From positions 77,900,706 through 77,964,705 of the forward strand of contig OZ024934.1 in the NCBI GenBank assembly GCA_964017235.1: 64,000 bases of DNA, given 5' to 3'. Below the pieces are notes generated by a model, which saw nothing but the letters and a program-made list of their open reading frames with translations, did no database searches and had not been told where the DNA came from. The DNA is from Sabellastarte sp. h YS-2021. Its lineage: Eukaryota > Annelida > Polychaeta > Sabellida > Sabellidae. Position numbers and translations under genes: made by a program. Shown piece after piece: positions 49,053 to 59,777 of the stretch (the first letter of the stretch is position 1; each line of letters opens with the position of its first letter).

Positions 49053-49079
49053 TAGGACTATTGTGGCGCAATAAAATGG

Positions 49080-50074
49080 TATTGAAGGGTGAATGGTTTT
49101 ATGATGTGGTTACAAAGTTTGTGATAGGTTAATTGGAGTGTGCACTTGTTTAAAATGAAGGAAGACATGAAAGAATGTTATTTAAGAGTGGCGCAGATAT
49201 TAAAGAGTGATTAAGGTGGCCCCAGATATTTAAGAGTGAGTATGTGGGTACATGTAACAAAGATTGGTGTCTTGGGGTTTGTACGAGGAGTTAGAGAGTG
49301 TGCTGAAATAAGTTAAATGGGTTTTCAGTTATTACTATTAAACAAAACAAACTTTAAGAAATTATCAGTCTAATGTAGATGTATAAAATTTATGTGTTCA
49401 AATTAGTAATTCCTCTATTTTATCCTGTAAGCAGGTTACAAAAAATAACCAACAGAAAATCAGAAATGACCGAACCCCCACAGCTTAGGGACAAAGTGCT
49501 AGACGCTATAAGATATATCAGAGATGAAGACATAACAACAAAGATAATCTTTCAGAACAATAGTTGAAAAAGTTATGAAGTTGAAACAAGTATTAACTGA
49601 TCTATTTATTAATTGAAGTATAGCTGTCAATGGAGATAGTACAATTAAATAAACTTACGTATAATAATCATCTGCAGCAATCCATATAGCTTTGAGATAG
49701 GAGACTTGTGTCTTAAATGTGGCACAAGCAAACATTCTGGCAACAACCAGGGTCTTATGTCACGTTATATCATGAATTTGCACACCAATGATATTCAAAC
49801 AATAGACCTTCCAATTAACAACCTCCTAATGGTTTCTGACATATATAATCCAGACAACATTTCAAAGGTCACTGTCACTATAACAAATTCAAAGGTCTAA
49901 TAAAGGCCACGCCCTGATGCTGTTCACCTACACCCCAACCAATGTTCCCACCAAGTATGAACTTTCTATACAGAACGGTTTTCGAGATACAGCCCAGGCA
50001 AGATTTTCCCTTTAAACGGTGTAGAGTGATTGATTAAGTGCAAAAATTAAGATAAGTTTCACTTTCAACCTTAG
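49080..50074. other. intron remainder with two coding-like frames
   Basis: Frames at about 49430-49567 (MTEPPQLRDKVLDAIRYIRD) and 49706-49900 (MCLKCGTSKHSGNNQGLMSR, HTNDIQTIDLPINN) have natural-looking composition but no recognised domain or flanking splice pair. They may be remnants of another repeat. The 3' part leads into the acceptor of the first SLC23 exon. Confidence 0.35.
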
Positions 50075-50354
50075 GGAAGATGATGAGGAAGAAATTAAAA
50101 ATGGCAGAAAGGACAGCTATACAAGGCACTCACTTAATGGATGGCCAGATGACCAAGTGCAACTTCCGTTACCCAGTAACACAGTGAAGAACCGATCAGC
50201 TTACAACAGTAACAGGAATGCACCGGCTGACCAAATGTTTAGTCAATGGAATACTGCTCATACTCATCATTCACATAAAGAGGATGAGAATGACTTACAA
50301 TACTCAGTGGAAGACACACCACCCTGGTACCTCTGCTTGGCATTAGGATTTCAG
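50075..50354 (+). CDS. SLC23 exon: cytosolic N-terminus to start of TM1
   Basis: Acceptor TTTCACTTTCAACCTTAG; donor CAG/GTATGT. It starts with the third base of a codon, then reads EDDEEEIKNGRKDSYTRHS, a polar His/Asn-rich stretch, and ends LALGFQ in phase 0. Confidence 0.9.
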
Positions 50355-53300
50355 GTATGTGTCATGTCACAGCATCACAATAATGACGTAAATTTACAAT
50401 AGTAACATATAATCATTGGACTTAGTGATAGCTTTAGCTTTAAGATTGACAGTTTATAATAGCAACTTAGAAAATCAATTGTTAAAAATCGATAAAGAAA
50501 ACAATAAGCACAGTTGAAATTTAATCATTATGCAGGATTACTCAAAGCTGCCCCTGTGGTCCTCGGTGGCTTAATGGTTGGTAAGTTTGGCACACAATCC
50601 TAGTCTTTCACCTCTGTGTTGATTCAACTCATAATTTTTGAAATTACCTCTATTCAGCTCTCCACCAACAGTGCTCAGAAAATTATATGTCATATCCCTT
50701 TACAGACCACCTAATATTCCATTATTTTCCCAGATTATGCTAAGCTTTTGAACTTGGTTAACGTGTATGGAAACTTCAAAATCAGAACCACAGTTATTAC
50801 CACCTATCTAAATCACTAGAGCTAGTTACAGTCAAAATTTCTTCCTCTTCTTTCACACCAGTATCTGAGGATGATGTACCAAAAAATATAATAGCTACAT
50901 TACTATGTAATTACATTACATCTCAGCTTAATCATGTGGCCTGGACCTCTTAAGTTAGAGATTGTGTTGATACACTCATAACTAATAATAGAGTCACTTA
51001 CTCCAAAATTCATTCCTCTAAAATAATATATCATATACCCAAGGTTTGCAAGGCGTCTTACTATCATATCAGAGATTTGAAATGTGTACACAAAACTCCT
51101 CAATGTTAAAACTTCAGTTCTGGAGTTCTGGTGGCAAGTGCTGTGATCAGTAGTTGACTAGACTACTTTTATTCCTTACTATATGGGATCAACAATGCCA
51201 TTGTTTCTGAACTTCAGAAAGCTCAAAATATTGTTGTTCACCTTGTTCACAGACTTGATAAAATGAATCATATCACAGCCTGCCTTGACAAACTCCACTG
51301 GCTTCCCCTTTCATAACATATTCTTCTCAAATATAGCCTCCTTACTTTAACTTTCACAACCAGCCTGTTTGTTAATTTTAATCAAATTTCAAACCTCAAT
51401 TCATCCCACAAAGGGGACTGGTATGCCTGGCTTTGCCACAGCAAAACCAATGGAATGGAACTGGATGCCACTCATTATATGATCACAGCAGACCATCATG
51501 GGTTTTAAAAGCCACATCAAGGCCTTCGTGTTCAAACTGGCATACCCACTACCATAATCCTCCCCCCTTGGCAGGTTCTTAGTGGGTAGCAACCTCTGCT
51601 CGGTTTAGGACTCTTCCTTTTCAAAGTAAATTGCACTAGAGAGTTCAGATTAATGTTACACTTTTTAAATGTTTTTATTCTGTTTAAAGTAACAATGTTG
51701 TTTGTCACAATGTGACCCTACCACCTCTGGTACAAGTTAATACTGTTCCTGTGCATCCTGTATGTATGTGCTGTCTTCAGACAGATGACATAAAAGAGCT
51801 ATTTGATTCCCATTCAATTTTCAATACACCAAAAAAATTGCAAAAAAATGATTTTCTTCATCATTGTGGATACTTTTTACTTTAAACAAAGAGACATATC
51901 CAATTTGTCTGGTTTTTTGTGACAATGTTAAAACTACTCTCTCACTTTCACTATACCAAACTGTTTTACAACTTAAAACAATGAGATAACTGAAATGTCT
52001 AAAACATTTGTGCCAAAAATTATTTGTCCCAAGTAAATGATTTGTAAGACTAGACAAGATACTCACTCACAACACTCATTTAAAGATGTTGACAAAAATG
52101 GAATGGCTGACTACTTATGGGTTCCTAAACTTAAAATGTGAATGTAGATTTTGTAACTTGTGCAACATCCGGAATTTTGCTCTTTCGGTGGTTATAAGGT
52201 AAACTCGCAAAAGTGGAAGAGGGATATAAGCCAGTCATCAAATCTTTTGCAGAAGAAGATTTTTTTTCTGAATGCTAAATTTCAAATAAGGGGAGTTTTA
52301 TATTTCTAACATTACCAACTGAAATACTATCCTGTTATAATTTCAGCATTTTATCATCATGTTTGGAGCCACTGTGACCAACCCTCTTCTTATGGCCGAA
52401 CATTTGTGCATTCCAGAAGATGATTACAAGGGCAGAAGTCAGCTCATTGGCACTATATTCTTCATGTCAGGAATAGTTACATTGATACAGACATTTCTTG
52501 GAGTGAGGTGAGTGTGGAAAACATTCAAGGCATTTATGCCATAACCCATCCTTTCAAATAATAATGAAACAAATTTTGTTTTGTTTATTTTCATCATTTA
52601 ACCCCAGCCCATAAAGGCTAAAGTTATAGTCATCCCCTGTGTCATACGGGTGGTGTCGGAATTGCAATGGGCATAAAGCTTGTGGATGTTCCACAGCCTA
52701 AACCTATGCACAGATTTTCACCAAATTCTTAGGCTATGTTTACTCAAGAGGATCTAGAGCCGATTAGGGTTTTGGGTGGTATCTGGCAACAACTGTTGCC
52801 ATGGCCACACGTTTAAGATTTTTGGGTCTTAAATCTTGTGAGTGTTCCACAGCCTACACCCTTTCACAGATTTTCACCAAATTTTTAGAGCATGTTTACT
52901 CCAAGAGGATCTAGAGCTAAGTAGGTTTTAGGGGGTATCCAACAACTGTTGCCATGACAACTCTTTTTAAGATTTTTGGGTCTTAAAGCTTATGGATGGT
53001 CCACAGCCTAAACCGATTTATGGATTTTTATCCACTTTTTAGGGTATGTTCACCCCAAGATGATCTAGGGCTGATTAGGTTTTGGGGGTATCCAAAAACA
53101 ACTGCTGCTATGGCAACACTTTTAATATTTTGGGACTTAAAGTTTGTGGGTGTTCTACAGCCTAAACCTATACACAGACTTTCACCAATTTTTCAGGATA
53201 TGTTTAGCCAAGAGGATCCAGAACTAATTAGGTTTTAGGGGGTATCCAGAGACAATTGTTGCCATGGTAACACTTTTAAGATTTTGGGGTGGGTGTTCCA

Positions 53301-56300
53301 CAGCCTAAACTGATTTATGGATTTTCACCAAATTTCAGAATATATTAACTGAAACAGGATCTACAGCTGAGTAGTTTCGGGAGGGTAACTGACAACACCT
53401 GTTGCCATGGCAACACAAATACTTTAAATAAATAATTTTCGGTATTAAGTTTCTTAATAGGAAAAGGGCGCTATTAAACCAATGTTAATACATACAGTTG
53501 CATTTTAATCTCTCACTGGCCAAGGCTAGGGTTGGGAGATTGTAAAATGCCTTTTTCGTGGATGCATGTGTGTGCATGCATGTGTGCGTTTGTCACATTT
53601 TTAAATCAAGCTTTATATCTCATTCAGTTACAAAGATATCTTCACCAAAATTGCAGAGAATGTTTATGGCTGTGAGAACATGTCTGTAAAAATATTGTAC
53701 TGATTTAAAAAAAAAACATGGCCACCATGCTCAAAAATCATTGATATGTTCTAAAATTTAAAATATTGCAGGTAGCTGTGTAAGATTTGCACAAAATGTA
53801 AATGGCTAGGAAGCTTGCCTGAGGGTAATTTTGGCCTTGTTTTGAGAAATATGTCTGCCATATCACATATTTTATGTCAAATGGAGGGCATATAAAAAAG
53901 TCCTAATGTCTCCTTTATCATTGGTCCTAGGGGCTTGGAATGAGAAAACAGCTTCTTGGAAATAGTGTTCTGCAACTCTTCTGCAGTGTCAAGTTTGACT
54001 TTTGACCCCTACTTTAAGGTCATGTAGGGTCGCAATGCTAAAAGGGACTTCTATTTCCCTTATAATTGGTGCTAGGGCTTCAAATTATAAAAAAACAACT
54101 TGCAAGAAATCATGGCCTGTGAATTTTACATCTGACAACATTTGGTGGGTTCTGTATACTTCTTACAACTGAAGTTATTCCTAAGATCTTCCCAAATCTC
54201 AATGTTGTTGCCCATTTTGTTGTACCTGGGGGCTGGATTTCTTGCCTGTCGAGGCTGGCTAATTTTTCTGTAAACATAATGCGCAATTCTTCAATTTTAA
54301 CCAAGTGACAGTGACAGATAGAGTTTCACCAAATAGTGTTAAACCAAGGTTAATGTATGCTGAATATGCCAAAGATTAGGGGAGATGAAGAAAAGCACTC
54401 ACGGCAAAAAGCCCTATTGAGAGTAGCTTTACTTTTCATTCTGTGGCAAAAACGACAACACTATTGTTAGAACACGAGTTTCTGTGTGTACTTTGTGTGT
54501 TTAATATACATGTATTTTGTTTTGTATTCTATTTATGTATCATAAATATAATAAAAGCATCAATAAAAATGCATCTCATGTCCTTTTTAAGAGAAAAAAA
54601 ATGTATTATATTTTATTAATTGTAGTCAGCTAAATTGTCTGCCTCTTAAGTTGTTCCTTGATTGTGTGTAAAGATTTTGATATTTCGAAAATTAAAATTC
54701 ATATATACTAGAGGTGTCTTCTGCATTTCACATGCTAGCCTTAATTTCTATATTCTGTGGTACTATTTTATACAGATTACCCATTGTACAGGGCGGTACT
54801 TTGACCTTTGTCACACCAAGTATAGCCATCCTTTCATTAAGTAAGTGGGATTGTCCAGAGGCTGAAAGCAGCACTGCGGATGCACTTAGTACCATGAATG
54901 ACACTACTGCTGCAATGTACTCAGCAGTTACTGACAGTATGGTCACCAAATCAACTCTTACAGAAGGTCCACAGGAAGCCATCTGGTACTCAAGAATAAG
55001 AGAGGTAAGGCTTGCTTAAAGTTTTTTGGCCCTTGGCCCCCATTTTGTTTGTTTGCTTTTGCATGCACAGCCCAAAAACCACACATCAGGTTGAGGTCAT
55101 ATTTTTACACAAGGTGAGGTGTACTCATGGCTCAGTCCTCCTCAAAGATGATCTGGATCTGCAACGGAACTCCAGAATTGTTTTACAGATTTTTTTCCAG
55201 TTTCTGATTCTCAATCCAAGGGTAAATGTTTATGCTCCCTCAGGCAACGTTTTTTTTTCTGTAATTGTACAGTGCATACAAAAATAATAGATTAAATAAC
55301 AACACAATGATATGCACTTGTACATAAACGTCACACAATACTGTGCCGTATTAACACATAAACACAGTATGTTACACTTATACATAAATATAAATCAATA
55401 CAACATCACACTTACACAGAAATGTAATACACATTAACATATAGAATACCATACAATGGCACATTAAGACATAATACAATACTAAGGCACGATTATGCAT
55501 ATACATACACATACTAATGCAATAACATAAACACAATGCAAGAAAAGGTACATATATACATATATAAACAGAATGTAACACAATATAATGACACAATTGT
55601 ATATAAACATACTACAGTATGATACCATACAATAGCAGAGTTATACATAACATAGTATGAGAGGATACATTAAAATTTACTTTTCAAAAGCATCAAAAAT
55701 GCAGTGGTCTTTAGTTTCTAACAATATCGGATACTAAGAGTGCATGCACGTCACTACAATCTTTGATACAGCTGGTGCTTTTACTGTATATATCTACAAT
55801 TGTTTGTATCCATCTTCTATTTTTCCAGATCCAAGGTGCCATTATAGTTGCCAGTATGTTCCAAGTGGTGATAGGCTTCTCTGGCATCATGGCATTCCTA
55901 CTCAGATGGATTGGACCTCTGACTATTGCTCCATCCATTGCTTTGGCAGGCCTATCTTTATTTAATGCTGCATCAGAGTGAGTGTGTTTTAAATAGGAAT
56001 GATGTCATTTTGGGATGGGTGAGAGAAATCCTATTATAATTTAATTGTGATGTAGTGGATGTTCTATCTGCGGGAAGAGGAAACCACATTTGGTGGTTGA
56101 GGTATTTTATATTGTCTGTGTGACAATAAAATCCTCTATACAACCATTATATTATCAACTGTGTTTTTGCCACTATGATATATGCATTATTATGTGGCAT
56201 GTACCAGCTCTTTGTGAAAAGATATTCTTTAATGTCACATTTGATACAGAAATGAGTAATCCCAAAAGCCTGGTTTTTTTTTAATTTGGATTAAGAATCT

Positions 56301-58763
56301 TTTATATGGATAAAGTTTTGTGTCAAAGTAACTTAACTAAAAGTACACAACATGGAACTTACAGAAGCAGACTCAGTTAAATACTGTGTCTGCTTCAAAT
56401 GGAAAACCTTTGTTCAACATTAAATGTTTGTGCCTAAATTGTTATTAGACCAGTTCCACTCTCAAGATTTTGCCTCTTGTTTATCCCGATAATGCAGTCC
56501 TGGGTACAATATTATCATTTGTATCACTTATCTATTCACCCATAAAAGTCTGGTTTGTAATCACAACAATCATAGTCGCCTGTCCATTTTATAAACCTTT
56601 GTGAATGAATATTTCTCTCTTAAGCATCCATAACCAATCTTTCCACAATCTATTTTAATGGAGATACAATTAATCTTAATGGCGCAATAACTTATCTTTT
56701 TACAATTAGTTTTACAATTTATTATGTACACTCATGTATAATAATGGTGCTGATTGATATATTCCAATGATAGGATTACTGTAATGCCCCAGTCACTGCA
56801 GGCAGTATGTCCCACGGTTAGAGGTTTTACTCATTGGCGGGATGCTCCCATGACACCTCATACTTTCCGAGATTTGGTGCATCCATCATACTACAGGTTG
56901 TAACATTTCTCAGTTAGAGGTGTTGGGCAAAAGGCCCCTGTCCTTCAACTACCATCCAAGGTTAAGATGTGAAGTTCTGACACAGTGGCAAGGCGTCCAA
57001 TACCACTACACCTTATGTCGCCATGTTACACCGAATGATGACCGAGTCACAGCCTTATATACACGGTGGACTACACCTTGAGATACCATAGGAAGAAATT
57101 CATCTGCGGATGCTGGCATTCGTCTGTGAAAGCTCATGTTGAGGCCGTCAGAGGCAGAAGTCTAAACATCTTGAAACTTCTGTAGGACACTCAAGGATTG
57201 GGATGCTGGGTCACTGACCCGCAAGTTTGGAAATGGAAAGGGAGAGTGTGACTGGGATATAAGAGTCTATCCAATTTTATTCACACAAGAATTGCCAGGG
57301 CGAGTTATCTTTGTGAATTATAACCATAAGTGAGCAGGTTATAAGGCTAATATTTTTGGTCATATGCCTTATCTTTTTCCCTTGGAACAAATCATGTATT
57401 TGGTCCCTTTTTCCACCCTGATTTACAGGACCAGTCATATTCGGCTCCCTGTTATAAATCAGGCAGGTCTTTAGGTCAGTCTTGCTAATGAAAGTGGGGC
57501 ATAAGTGAGCAGAATATCATCCTCATGTATTACCATCATTGACAACTTATTGTCAAAGGTTTTAAAGGTCAAATATGGGATTTTACGTCCCATTGAATAG
57601 CCAGGGTCACATTGGGACAGGTCCTAAGCATTGTCACTTGTAGGGATTGAATCCACACAGAGGTGACTGCCTATTAATTAGACTCCATGCTTTCTAACCA
57701 CTAGGCCACTGAGGATAGAGGGTAGCCCTTGCGTACTCAAAGATCAGTGTCTCCTTGAGCTTCGGGCAATGGACTTCAGAGCAGAGAATGGTCTGGGGTA
57801 CATTACAAGGTACAGATATCTGATGCTGATACTGGTTCAGGAGAAAAACCTGCAATAAACTGGTGTCCTGTTCACAGGAGTAGAAATACAATGAGTCACT
57901 AACCATATTTGCCATTTTTGCCTCACACAAAATTTTGATGTTTTAACTTGCTAATTGGTACACTCTGCTTGCAGCCGTGCCTCCAAACAATGGTGGATCG
58001 CTCTCGTCACTGTGATTCTGATTGCCATGTTTTCTCAGTACACTAAGAACATTGGTATTCCCTGTTGTAAGTATAAGAGAGGTCACAAACTGGTTAGAAT
58101 CAGCTTCCCAATCTTCAGACTCTTTCCTGTAAGTTATCTCTTACATTTATCAATGCTGTTGTAATAAATGCAGATCAAATAAATATGTGTACCATAATTT
58201 GGGGCATTGGCCCAATGTTAATTTCACTTGTTTGGGGTTCACTAGAGCTTCTTATTAGCTCTTAAAACATGTTCAGTCCATTATATTAACATTATTATTA
58301 CCATATATAATGATATTAACATTAAATATTGATTTAACTTTAATTTTGTACTATTCACCACCTCTTTGAAAGTATGATACAACAAAAATGCAATATTATA
58401 TCCTATACTATTCACCATTTGAGTAGTGTTACAATATCCCCAAATATCAAATCAATCAACCCTGGACTTTCAGGGATTCTCGTCATGCACAGCTGGCTAA
58501 AGAGCAAGAGTTGCATTTATTTTGGCGTGTGATTCAAAATGTGCTGTGATCAACTCCCAACAGACAACTCATTGTTTGTCTATTTACAGTGCTCCTATTG
58601 TAATCATTTCAGGTAATTCTAGCTGTGGTCATCACATGGATTATAGTATGGATTTTGATTGCAGCCAAGGTGTTCAGTTCAGACGTATTTGGATTTAATC
58701 AAAAGGAAGGTGTACAGATGAATCTGCTGAAGGAATCTGCCTGGTTCAGAATTCCATATCCAG
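50075..58763 (+). CDS. SLC23-family nucleobase/ascorbate transporter, partial gene (six exons)
   Basis: A membrane permease of the NAT/NCS2 family (Xan_ur_permease), whose animal members (SVCT-like) carry ascorbate or nucleobases across the plasma membrane with Na+. Exons: 50075-50354, 52347-52507, 54776-55004, 55829-55977, 57975-58128, 58613-58763. All splice phases agree and together code about 374 residues, some 60% of a 600-residue family member. Order of landmarks: YSVEDTPPWYLCLALGFQH with the conserved QH pair of TM1; MFGATVTNPLLMAEHLC; LPIVQGGTLTFVTPSIAIL; a long extracellular Ser/Thr-rich loop; IQGAIIVASMFQVVIGFSG; RWIGPLTIAPSIALAGL; LVTVILIAMFSQYTKNIGIP; ILAVVITWIIVWILIA; and SAWFRIPYPG. 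The C-terminal half, including the NAT signature of TM10, lies beyond the window. Substrate cannot be told from this part. An N-terminal repeat exon at 41268 may belong to it. Confidence 0.93.
50557..50640 (+). mobile_element. SINE family B head fragment
   Basis: GTCCTCGGTGGCTTAATGGT followed by TTCACCTCTGTGTTGATTCA matches the tRNA-like head of the SINE at 57560-57716. The body after it is not recognisable. Confidence 0.6.
51105..51820 (+). mobile_element. LINE remnant, CR1/L2-like, C-terminal part
   Basis: The + strand gives LDYFYSLLYG (family LDYCNSLLYG), LQKAQNIVVHLV, MNHITACLDKLHWLPL and later KSHIKAFVFKLAYPL. This is the characteristic C-terminal order of CR1/L2-group ORF2. It ends in an AAAGAGCTATTTGATTC-type tail region. 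It is worn, with stops, and lies in the intron between the first and second SLC23 exons. Confidence 0.75.
52347..52507 (+). CDS. SLC23 exon: TM1 and TM2
   Basis: Acceptor TATAATTTCAG; donor GAG/GTGAGT. It codes HFIIMFGATVTNPLLMAEHL ... IFFMSGIVTLIQTFLGV and ends with two bases of an Arg codon. Confidence 0.95.
52640..53420. repeat. intronic minisatellite, unit about 150 bp
   Basis: About five degenerate units share GTTCCACAGCCTAAACC, CAGATTTTCACCAAATT, AAGAGGATCTAGAGC, GATTAGGTTTTGGG and CTGTTGCCATGGCAACAC. It lies in the SLC23 intron between 52507 and 54776. Confidence 0.85.
53421..54775. other. intron remainder, no gene seen
   Basis: Contains a TGTGTGCATGCATGTGTGCG stretch near 53567-53590 and old repeat-like sequence (ATTTTCACCAAAATTG phrases). 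No exon was recognised. Confidence 0.5.
54776..55004 (+). CDS. SLC23 exon: substrate-region TM3 and extracellular loop
   Basis: Acceptor TTTTATACAG; donor GAG/GTAAGG. It completes the Arg codon and codes LPIVQGGTLTFVTPSIAILS, then a Ser/Thr-rich loop of about 50 residues and EAIWYSRIRE. The P-x-x-Q-G-G segment is strongly conserved in the family. Confidence 0.95.
55270..55660. repeat. AT/CA-rich degenerate tandem repeat in intron
   Basis: ACACTTATACATAAA, ACAATACA and TACATAAACA phrases repeat with a period near 35-60 bases. The array is probably a decayed minisatellite. Confidence 0.6.
55829..55977 (+). CDS. SLC23 exon: TM4 and TM5
   Basis: Acceptor CTATTTTTCCAG; donor CAGA/GTGAGT. It codes IQGAIIVASMFQVVIGFSGI and RWIGPLTIAPSIALAGL and ends with two bases of an Asp codon. 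Confidence 0.95.
55978..56804. other. intron, no repeat or gene recognised
   Basis: AT-rich intronic sequence. Short frames only. Confidence 0.5.
56805..57010. repeat. dispersed repeat family D, copy 2
   Basis: ACGGTTAGAGGTTTTACTC, CTCATACTTTCCGAG, GGCCCCTGTCCTTCAACTA and CTGACACAGTGG parallel the copy at 33235-33435. Confidence 0.6.
57011..57555. other. intron, no gene recognised
   Basis: No exon or known repeat was identified. Confidence 0.45.
57556..57718 (-). mobile_element. SINE family B
   Basis: The minus strand reads CCTCAGTGGCCTAGTGGTTAG (A box), GTGTGGATTCAATCCCTAC (B box), GACCTGTCCCAATGTGACCC, and the tail GGGACGTAAAATCCCATATTTGACC. It is tRNA-headed, distinct from family A in head and body, but shares the GACGTAAAA tail core. 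Confidence 0.8.
57975..58128 (+). CDS. SLC23 exon: TM6 and cytosolic loop
   Basis: Acceptor CTCTGCTTGCAG; donor CCT/GTAAGT. It completes the Asp codon and codes RASKQWWIALVTVILIAMFS, QYTKNIGIP and the basic loop CCKYKRGHKLVRISF. Confidence 0.95.
58129..58612. other. intron, no gene recognised
   Basis: AT-rich intron between the fifth and sixth exons. No repeat recognised. Confidence 0.5.
58613..58763 (+). CDS. SLC23 exon: TM7 and following loop
   Basis: Acceptor GTAATCATTTCAG; donor CCAG/GTAGAA. It codes VILAVVITWIIVWILIAAKV and, at the end, KESAWFRIPYPG with one base of the Gly codon. Relatives continue with GQWG; no such exon is found in the rest of the window, so the next intron exceeds 5.2 kb. 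Confidence 0.93.
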
Positions 58764-59135
58764 GTAGAATCCCCAGTAGCCATATCGGATTAGATTATCC
58801 ACATCCAGATTGGATAAGAATTTCCATGAAAAGTTTTAGTCAGGTTTGCATATCCTGGTAGAGACAGATTTCCATACACAGGAAGTGTGAATTGTGATTC
58901 AGATTTTTGTGTCAAGGTTGGTTCAAATTTTTATATCCAGGAAGAAATCACCTGTAGTTCAGATTTCTGTATCTAAGTGGGGTCACCAGTGGTTTAGATT
59001 TCCACATACAGGCAGATTCAGATTTCCTTATCAAGGTAGTGTAATATTTTTCCATATCCAGATATTGTCATCTCTGGTTCAAATTTCAATATCGCGGTTG
59101 GGTCAAATTTCTATTTACCAGTTAAGTCAGACTTT
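58741..59135. repeat. degenerate tandem repeat derived from the exon end and its donor
   Basis: About ten units of roughly 36 bases follow the pattern TGGTTCAGATTTCCATATCC then AGGTAGNGTCACCAG. The first unit is the last 23 bases of the exon ending at 58763 plus its splice donor. Several units keep a CCAGG(T/A)AG or CAAGGT(A/T)G sequence at the donor position. Confidence 0.8.
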
Positions 59136-59777
59136 TCATTCATTTAAATTTGTAAATAAATATACTGAGACCACATTCGATATATGACATTGCAAATAAA
59201 TCAATGTTTAAAAGCTAAGTACAAACACAGCAAGATAATATATCATTAATGGTCAAGCTAATTACATGTAATTTTCCAAGTTCAGTAAGCTATCAGCAAT
59301 AATTTTAAAAATAAAGTCCAAGAGATGGTATTTAGTTGGTGAATTAAAGACAGTTTTGCAGAAGAATAATGGATGGATAGCCAATGTTATGATCACTGAG
59401 TTATAGTTTGAGGACTTTTATCATCAAGAATGCTCATAGTATATTTTAAAGCAGACTATGGGATATTTTCAATTTTCTTAGAACTATTCAACCCCTATCA
59501 CTTCGTCATAACAAGGTTGTGGTTGTGGTCTCTCCCTGTGTCATCTGTGCGAGAGGGATGGGCTTATATCAGCTATTGATAAATTTTAAATTTTTGTCTA
59601 ATTAATTAAATTTGATAATTGAAAATGGATGGCAAATGACAAATTGCACAATGACGGTGGGTATTTTTGACCTTATTACACAACCATAAATGCTCCAATT
59701 ACAATTGCTTATTTTTGTCAGATGTTTTTTCACTCCTAGTCGCATTTGGATGCATGGAAACAATTATCAGAAGCAAT
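59136..59777. other. intron, no gene recognised
   Basis: AT-rich. A TTATTA microsatellite at 59777-59791 is the tail of the SINE that follows. Confidence 0.5.

Larger units (their letters stand above)
42285..49079 (-). mobile_element. DIRS-type tyrosine-recombinase retroelement (fossil)
   Basis: A 6.8 kb element whose genes run on the minus strand, antisense to the surrounding transporter gene. In reading order it has a gag-like region (about 48700-46770), reverse transcriptase with RNase H (about 46430-44790) and a tyrosine recombinase (about 44710-43290). It ends in inverted, not direct, terminal repeats (42331-42560 and 48822-49052) and has an internal complementary region near its 3' end (about 42614-42774), the hallmark of DIRS elements. 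About 45 extra bases at the left and 27 at the right are also matched in the internal region, so the edges given include them. It is broken, with roughly five to ten breaks over the three genes. The terminal repeats remain similar enough to suggest moderate rather than great age. Confidence 0.9.

Noticed and set aside
58764-59190. Further SLC23 coding exon continuing past 58763
   Set aside because: The open frames there come from the exon-end-derived repeats; none gives the GQWG continuation expected in the family.
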